A program made the position numbers and the translations under genes. Shown piece after piece: positions 60,701-64,000 of a DNA stretch of 64,000 nt (the first letter of the stretch is position 1; the number at the start of each line of letters is the position of its first letter). This stretch comes from Thunnus maccoyii. Lineage: Eukaryota > Chordata > Actinopteri > Scombriformes > Scombridae. The notes beneath the pieces are model-generated. The model had not been told where the DNA came from. It saw only the letters and a list, made by a program, of their open reading frames with translations, and ran no database searches. Location of the stretch: assembly GCF_910596095.1 (NCBI RefSeq), contig NC_056537.1, forward strand, positions 877,574 through 941,573. Direction: 5' to 3'.

Positions 60701-60871
60701 TATTATGAATCCAGTGATACACAGAGAGTCTCAGGACAGGAAATGATGTCATCCTCTGTGTTTCAGAACGAGATCCACAGTCTGGTGGAGAAATTCTCTG
60801 TGAACGAGTCTCTGGTGGAGGAGATCGAGAGGCTGCGAGAGGAGAACCGCCAGCTGAGGACCAACTACTGA
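47595..60871 (+). CDS. nedd1: NEDD1, gamma-tubulin ring complex targeting factor (17 coding exons, complete)
   Basis: WD40 adaptor that recruits the gamma-tubulin ring complex to centrosomes and spindle microtubules. Exons: 47595-47730, 49846-49940, 50031-50147, 51060-51200, 52848-53077, 54048-54249, 55277-55388, 55698-55802, 56024-56113, 56225-56314, 57834-57884, 57968-58057, 58472-58635, 58749-58944, 59108-59249, 59378-59444, 60767-60871. Phases agree at each junction: 710 residues; human has 660. Residues 1-307 form the WD40 propeller ([40 protein letters not shown]). The middle is Ser/Pro-rich with FSP motifs. The C-terminus ([62 protein letters not shown]) is the conserved helical gamma-tubulin-binding region. 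The extra length comes mostly from a triplicated 30-residue exon. The 51-nt exon (57834-57884) rests on splice signals and phase only. Confidence 0.94.
47888..49385. repeat. 1.5-kb GGATGGAT/GGAGGGAT array in NEDD1 intron 1
   Basis: A dense array of GGAGGGATGGAT, GGATAGAT and GGATGATG steps begins about 155 bp after the first coding exon. Long blocks repeat (for example the series near 48640-48900 and 48820-49100). The minus strand stays open for 529 codons reading Pro-Ser-Ile-His repeats, with no other sign of coding. A 16-bp repeat (GGAGCTTCGTTAGC) follows at about 49447-49505. Confidence 0.96.
50389..50950. repeat. Intronic sequence with an imperfect hairpin (about 50738-50835)
   Basis: CCATCCTGAGTCACGACAGT + CCCGTAAACTG near 50738-50768 is matched in reverse complement by the stretch near 50801-50834 (CATAGTTTAAGGGACTGTCG followed by CGACTCAAGACGG), with several mismatches and a roughly 30-base loop. 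A 181-codon open frame covers this region on the minus strand but has no recognisable homology, so I treat it as a repeat remnant in NEDD1 intron 3. Confidence 0.5.
51260..52800 (-). pseudogene. 5'-truncated L1-type LINE antisense in a NEDD1 intron
   Basis: On the minus strand a reverse-transcriptase fragment (52572 to 52300) contains the catalytic YADDVILF motif and a GHKINNSKS block. An in-frame stop follows directly, and then a C-terminal-type piece (52299 to 51961) with FIWNN and [13 protein letters not shown], typical of fish L1 ORF2. The segment expected between these two is missing. Upstream (about 52800-52620) a more N-terminal RT piece is in another frame. The truncated 5' end stops about 50 bp before the NEDD1 exon starting at 52848. 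Non-functional. Confidence 0.82.
53105..53355. mobile_element. MITE with GGGCTGGGC / GCCCAAC termini
   Basis: AGGGCTGGGCCATATGGAC at about 53113 and ATATATTGCCCAACTGTA at about 53335 form imperfect terminal inverted repeats, with AT-rich ATATC-containing interior. This matches a common fish MITE that I know by its GGGCTGGGCGATATGG end. It lies in the NEDD1 intron after the exon ending 53077. Fragments of other MITEs follow at about 53540-53640 and 53905-53980. Confidence 0.65.
54473..54947. repeat. Minisatellite, 12-bp unit (GAGGAGACGGTA), about 39 copies
   Basis: Units GAGGAGACGGTA, GAGGAGACGGTG and GAGGAGGTGGTG in a NEDD1 intron. The 12-bp period keeps frames open on both strands (Glu-Thr-Val-Glu, Ser-Ser-Thr-Val and Leu-Leu-Tyr-Arg repeats). 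Confidence 0.95.
56024..56113 (+). CDS. nedd1: NEDD1 repeated exon, copy 1 (90 nt)
   Basis: Phase-1 to phase-1 exon encoding [30 protein letters not shown]. It starts after TTCCATAG and ends at a GTCAGA donor. Residues about 380-409 of the assembled protein. Flanking intron DNA is shared with copies 2 and 3. Confidence 0.85.
56225..56314 (+). CDS. nedd1: NEDD1 repeated exon, copy 2 (90 nt)
   Basis: Same length, phase and splice signals as copy 1, exactly 201 bp further on. Encodes [30 protein letters not shown]. The upstream intron (AAGTCACCTGTCAGTCAGAA, CAGGGGTAACC, TTTCCATAG) and downstream intron (GGTCAGACTCCCTTCAC) match the other copies. Confidence 0.88.
56440..57833. other. NEDD1 intron: MITE fragment and TTA microsatellite
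   Basis: Contains the downstream part of the duplicated block (to about 56650), a MITE fragment at about 56750-56925 (CAGAAAATATTCACATTTAA, CAAAATAGTTGATTAATAA) and a (TTA)n run at 57713-57760. The rest shows nothing recognisable. The 51-nt exon follows at 57834. Confidence 0.6.
57968..58057 (+). CDS. nedd1: NEDD1 repeated exon, copy 3 (90 nt)
   Basis: Same phase and splice signals. Encodes [30 protein letters not shown]. Its downstream intron to about 58340 also matches the intron after copy 2 (AAGTTCAAGCAGCTTTAACC, AGAACCCTGAGGA, TCTGCTGGATGTG), so the duplicated block is about 450 bp. The last ten residues are unchanged among the three copies. Confidence 0.88.
59570..60690. mobile_element. 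Approximately 1.1-kb dispersed repeat in the last NEDD1 intron
   Basis: Begins AATAATTAAAGCTGTAAGCA + GCGTTGGTCGGG and ends TTGGGCTCGGTCCCTAATAA. I recognise both ends (AATTAAAGCTGCAAGCAGCG and GCTCGGGCCCTAATAA forms) as a very common fish repeat. No protein is encoded. It fills most of the intron between 59444 and 60767. Confidence 0.6.
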
Positions 60872-61007
60872 CCACAGCATGTGTGTGTGTCTGTGATGCC
60901 CCGAGTGCAGCCTGCCAGGCGCGCAGCAGGGCTGTGATTGAGTCTGAACACCAACAGTGCCTGTCCGACCAGTGAGGTCCATGTGTGCGTTCTGTAGCTG
61001 GAGACTG

Positions 61008-61237
61008 GATTTATCATTAATAATCAGTCTATAAAGAGTTAATAACCGGATTATAACACACTGTGATGTCGCTGTCAGCTGATATAAATGTTCATTAATG
61101 TAGAAACAGATCATGAATGACAAACAGCTGTAATAATACAAGAGAAAAGAAAACACTTGTATCTGCTTATAAATACATTATAGTGTGTTATAAACATTGA
61201 TTAACTCTTTATAGACTGATTATTAATGATAAATAGG
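61008..61237. repeat. Long inverted repeat (about 53-bp arms) in the NEDD1 3' UTR
   Basis: The left arm, about 61010-61063 (TTTATCATTAATAATCAGTC, TATAAAGAGTTAATAACCGG, ATTATAACACACT), is matched by the reverse complement of about 61181-61235 (TTTATCATTAATAATCAGTC, TATAAAGAGTTAATCAATG, TTTATAACACACTA), with only a few differences. The loop is about 115 bp. AATAAA at 61291-61296, downstream of the hairpin, is the likely NEDD1 polyadenylation signal, so the hairpin would be in the mRNA. It may be a MITE. Confidence 0.85.
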
Positions 61238-61489
61238 GAGATTTGTCTTTTGGTGATGTTTTACTTTTAAGAAAGTTTGTCTACAGATTAAATAAAGATT
61301 CATATTTAAAAAGAAGAAGAAGAAGTGTTTGTGTTGCCTCAGCACATATTCTGACTTACAGCAGGAAAAGCAGAGCTGATATTTTTTAATAAATAAATAT
61401 ATATTTATATGTTTTCCAGTTAGTTCAATGTGTGGATCCATCACAGCCTCAGTCTGGTTTTATATTCATATAATAATTCATTCAATACA

Positions 61490-61800
61490 TTAAACACATT
61501 TCAGGCTCTAATCCCTGAGCACGATGTGACATCACAACTAGTTTTGGAGCCAAATATATATAATAAATATATTTGCATATTCTGGATTTTTAATGAGATG
61601 TAATTTGAAGGATTTAATGTCTACTTTTATAGAAAAACCATATCAGACACATTATAGTTCAAAGTGTTTTTATGTCTTAATACATGTTTGGAGGGGATCT
61701 TTAAATAAACTAATACTAAAAATAATAATATATGATATCAGTTACATGTTTTTCATGCTGTCGTATCAAAATATATATCTGAGTTTTGGTTTTCAGCATT
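61490..61800 (-). repeat. Dispersed repeat, reverse copy of 2740-3310
   Basis: Contains in reverse the landmarks described at 2740-3310: TGACATCACAACTAGTTTTG near 61526, ATTCTGGATTTTTAATGAG near 61578, and GGAGGGGATCTTTAAA near 61690. Non-coding. Confidence 0.65.
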
Positions 61801-61859
61801 AGTGAGTCCAGCAGATAACTTTCATTAAATATGAGACTAATTATAAGATCTGCTCCATA

Positions 61860-62700
61860 CATGAAGGATCACAATATGAACATCAGTCAGGTTTCCATAG
61901 TAACAGTAATGTCATCATTCCTCCTGTTCATACTGGATATTAAAAAGATCCTTCAAATGTGCTTTCAATGGAAGTGATGGAGGATAAAATCCACAGTGTG
62001 TCCACACAGTCATTTAAAAGTCTGTGTGAAGCTTCTATTCAGCTTCAGCAGTCTGAGTTAGTCATATCAATTTATTCTTATTATTATTCCTCAGACAGTG
62101 TTTCCCTGTTGAGCTGCAGGTGGAAGTATAGTAACAAAAAGAGGAACTTTGACACTGTGAAAGAAAACTGAATAGCAGGTTATCATTTATCATTCTTGAA
62201 TATATCATCCATGTTTCAGACAGTGTTTAAGTTCAGTTTAGTGTTTGCTGTGTCTGTTCTAAACTTGCTGTGGAAGATGAGGCAGTTATGTGTCTAACAG
62301 TTAGTTTATTCTGTCATACTTTTACCTGAACCAGTGATGAGATAAACTAGATGTTTATGTGTAAATCTGTAGTATTTAAGGGATTTAAGGTTTGTATCTT
62401 TGTTTCCAGAACTACGATGCTTTATACTTCTGATTGTATTATTTGATCACATTATTTCATAACCTAACAATGCTCTCTGTGTGTGTTTATTCAGTGATCA
62501 GCAATTTCCCCATTACAGCACTAAAAAGACTGTAACGTTGAAAGATATCTACTTGATTTGACTCATCTGGACGCTGAAGCTTCATATTAGCTTCAGATAA
62601 ACTTTAAATACATTTTGTCCTCCATCACTTCATTGTGAAGGATGATCTGATGGTCAGTATGAACAGGAGGAATGATTACAGCAAGATAAACACACAAGAC
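61860..62700. mobile_element. Palindromic MITE-like element, copies 2 and 3
   Basis: 61865-62110 is the reverse complement of about 30060-30290 (landmarks GTTTCCATAGTAACAGTAA, ATGATTCCTCCTGTTCA-like, GGAGGATAAAATCCACAG, TGAAGCTTCTATTCAGCTTC). 62520-62690 matches the other half (ACTAAAAAGACTGTAACGTT, GATATCTACTTGATTTGACT, TCCAGACGCTGAAGCTTC-like, GAACAGGAGGAATGATTACAG). About 350 bp of unrelated DNA separates them, so this may be one interrupted element or two. Confidence 0.65.
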
Positions 62701-62915
62701 TGACTGTTGGTTTAAGACGGACTGGAAACAAAGTGTCAATAAATTCATGAGTGACAGCAGAGTCATCTGAATGTTGGTGGTGGGCGGGGCTTCCCTCTGA
62801 TCGGCCCCTTTAAGGCTGAATGAGAAGAAACGATTTGTTGATTGAGCTCAGTCTGAGGATCTGGAAGCTTGTTTCAAAGACACAGTGAAGGTCATGTGAC
62901 AGGACGATGATGTCA

Positions 62916-63737
62916 TCACTCCTCCACGTCGATGAGCAGTAAGTGAGGTTGGAGCAGGGACAGGATGGGGCCCCGCGGGGCCCCGGCCAGGCAGTACGCC
63001 TCGTCCACACTGACGCCACGGGAACGCAGCTCCTGCAAGGCTCTGCCGCAGCTTTCCCGGCCACCGCGCGACGTCATCAGCACGATACTGAGAGGGCTGT
63101 CGAACACGCTGAACCGCCGCCGCATCGTGCCCAGCTGAGCTGAGAATCGCTGCAGAAGAAGAAAACAAACTGTCCTTTAGAAACACATTAACCCTCGTAC
63201 ATCTGAGGTTTCAGAGGCAGCTTCTGAGAAATCCTCAGCGAGAATAAAAAGTGTTGGCAGGATGTTCGTACCTGAGCCGCCTGGCGACTCGCCGGCGCCG
63301 GGCTGGTGTCGGGAAGGATGACGGCGTCGCCGCACAACAAAACCCTGAGCTGCTCTGACGGACTGGAAGCTGTCAGCTGGTTCAGCAGCGCCGAGAGGAC
63401 GCCTGCAACAAACATCCACCCAGAGGAGGAAGAAGTACTCGGATCCTTTACTGCAGTAAAGATACTGATACAGCAAAGTACAAATACTGCAGTACAAGTA
63501 AAAGTCCTGCATGAAAAATCCTACTGCAGTAAAAGTACATAAGTATTATGAACATGGTTCACATCCATCACACATCAGCTGTAATAAATGACAGAGAAGA
63601 AGAAACTCCCTGACCTCTCTGTGACGCCTGCGACACCTCGTTTCCGTCTGGCGACAGGAAGAGCTGCACGTTATTTTTCAGTAAACTCTCGATGAAATCC
63701 TCCTCGCTGGAAAAACAGAACCTGCTGACTTCCAGAC
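62916..63737 (-). CDS. Cytosolic 5'-nucleotidase I-like protein, 3' part (three exons, N-terminus outside window)
   Basis: Three minus-strand exons: 63615-63737, 63272-63402, 62916-63149 (stop 62918-62916), with agreeing phases. The family (NT5C1A/NT5C1B) hydrolyses AMP with a HAD-fold site. Seen: a FIESLLKNNVQLFLSPDG stretch resembling the cN-I segment before motif I; L-R-V-L-L-C-G-D-A-V-I-L-P-D, aligned to the family L-R-V-x-F-D-G-D-A-V; and I-V-L-M-T-S-R-G, aligned to motif II (L-V-T-A-R-S). The segment G-V-S-V-D-E-A-Y-C-L-A-G-A-P-R-G-P-I-L matches the cN-I D-E-A-L-F-L-A-G-A-P-K-G-P-L-L block. The motif-I nucleophile Asp is replaced by Cys, a linker of about 20 residues is missing, and the protein ends at I-D-V-E-E where the family continues past the D-D motif. 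It may be a pseudoenzyme or decaying paralogue. Which NT5C1 paralogue is uncertain. Confidence 0.75.
63430..63560. repeat. Dispersed repeat related to 33270-33360, inside the nucleotidase-like gene
   Basis: GATCCTTTACTGCAGTAAAG, ACAAGTAAAAGTCCTGCATG and GCAGTAAAAGTACATAAGTA match the start of the element at 33280-33360. It is about 25 bp beyond the acceptor of the exon 63272-63402, in the intron. Confidence 0.7.
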
Positions 63738-63834
63738 CTGCAACAAAGCACTGATGACATCACAACAGGAAGACTACAAACCCCATCACTGATCAGCTGA
63801 CGGTAATCTGTCAACTGATGGTCAAAATTAGATT

Positions 63835-64000
63835 ACCGTAATGTCTGGTGCTGCTGCTGCTGGTCAAAGTTAAATTACCGTAATGTCTGGTGCTGCTGCT
63901 TGTCAAAGTTAAATTACCGTAATGTCTGGTGCTGCTGATGATGGTTAAATTACCGTAATGTCTGGTGCTGCTACTGCTGGTCAAAGTTAAATTACCGTAA
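63835..64000. repeat. Minisatellite, about 42-48-bp unit, four copies, running off the window
   Basis: TTACCGTAATGTCTGGTGCT followed by GCTGCTGCTGGTCAAAGTTAAA repeats at about 63833, 63877, 63915 and 63951 and continues to the window end. Confidence 0.85.

Overview
This window is vertebrate nuclear DNA, almost certainly from a ray-finned (teleost) fish. Every recognised gene is split into short exons with GT-AG introns. The encoded proteins are clear vertebrate orthologues. The non-coding DNA is packed with micro- and minisatellites, miniature inverted-repeat elements and decayed L2/L1 LINEs of the kind common in fish. No prokaryotic, viral, CRISPR or RNA gene could be supported.

Layout. 1-2220: decayed L2-type LINE. 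3779-28114 (+): plasma-membrane Ca2+ pump of the ATP2B1 (PMCA1) type, all coding exons except the first N-terminal one(s). 28115-32300: intergenic repeats. 32702-39717 (+): GTSE1, the microtubule/clathrin-binding G2/S-phase protein, complete in 12 coding exons. 41263-43108 (-): PCLAF (PAF15), the PCNA clamp-associated factor, complete in 4 exons. 47595-60871 (+): NEDD1, the WD40 adaptor that recruits the gamma-tubulin ring complex, complete in 17 coding exons. 62916-63737 (-): 3' part of a cytosolic 5'-nucleotidase-I-like gene that seems to have lost its catalytic aspartate. For the first four genes I joined exons by eye. Intron phases agree at every junction, and the products (1182 visible residues, 716, 117 and 710 residues) are close to family lengths.

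How the genes relate. ATP2B1 exports Ca2+. GTSE1, PCLAF and NEDD1 are three consecutive genes of S phase and mitosis (spindle microtubules, replication clamp, spindle nucleation). The GTSE1 and PCLAF upstream regions carry CHR/E2F/CCAAT-like motifs expected of cell-cycle promoters. GTSE1 and PCLAF converge, PCLAF and NEDD1 diverge, and NEDD1 converges with the nucleotidase-like gene.

Most notable observations. (1) In NEDD1 a symmetrical 90-nt exon encoding a D-I-F-S-P-V-R motif is present three times with its flanking introns. (2) Several tandem arrays lie against splice sites: an 83-unit, 10-bp array of branch-point-like motifs 25 bp before an ATP2B1 exon; a roughly 700-bp pyrimidine array against the last ATP2B1 exon, in the intron whose splicing controls calmodulin binding in this family; a 2.86-kb, 24-bp array just after a 27-nt micro-exon; and an 81-bp duplication that copied a GTSE1 3' splice site. 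(3) The nucleotidase-like gene has Cys-Gly-Asp in place of the family Asp-Gly-Asp and a shortened C-terminus. The very long open frames in the window are artefacts of arrays whose unit is a multiple of three.
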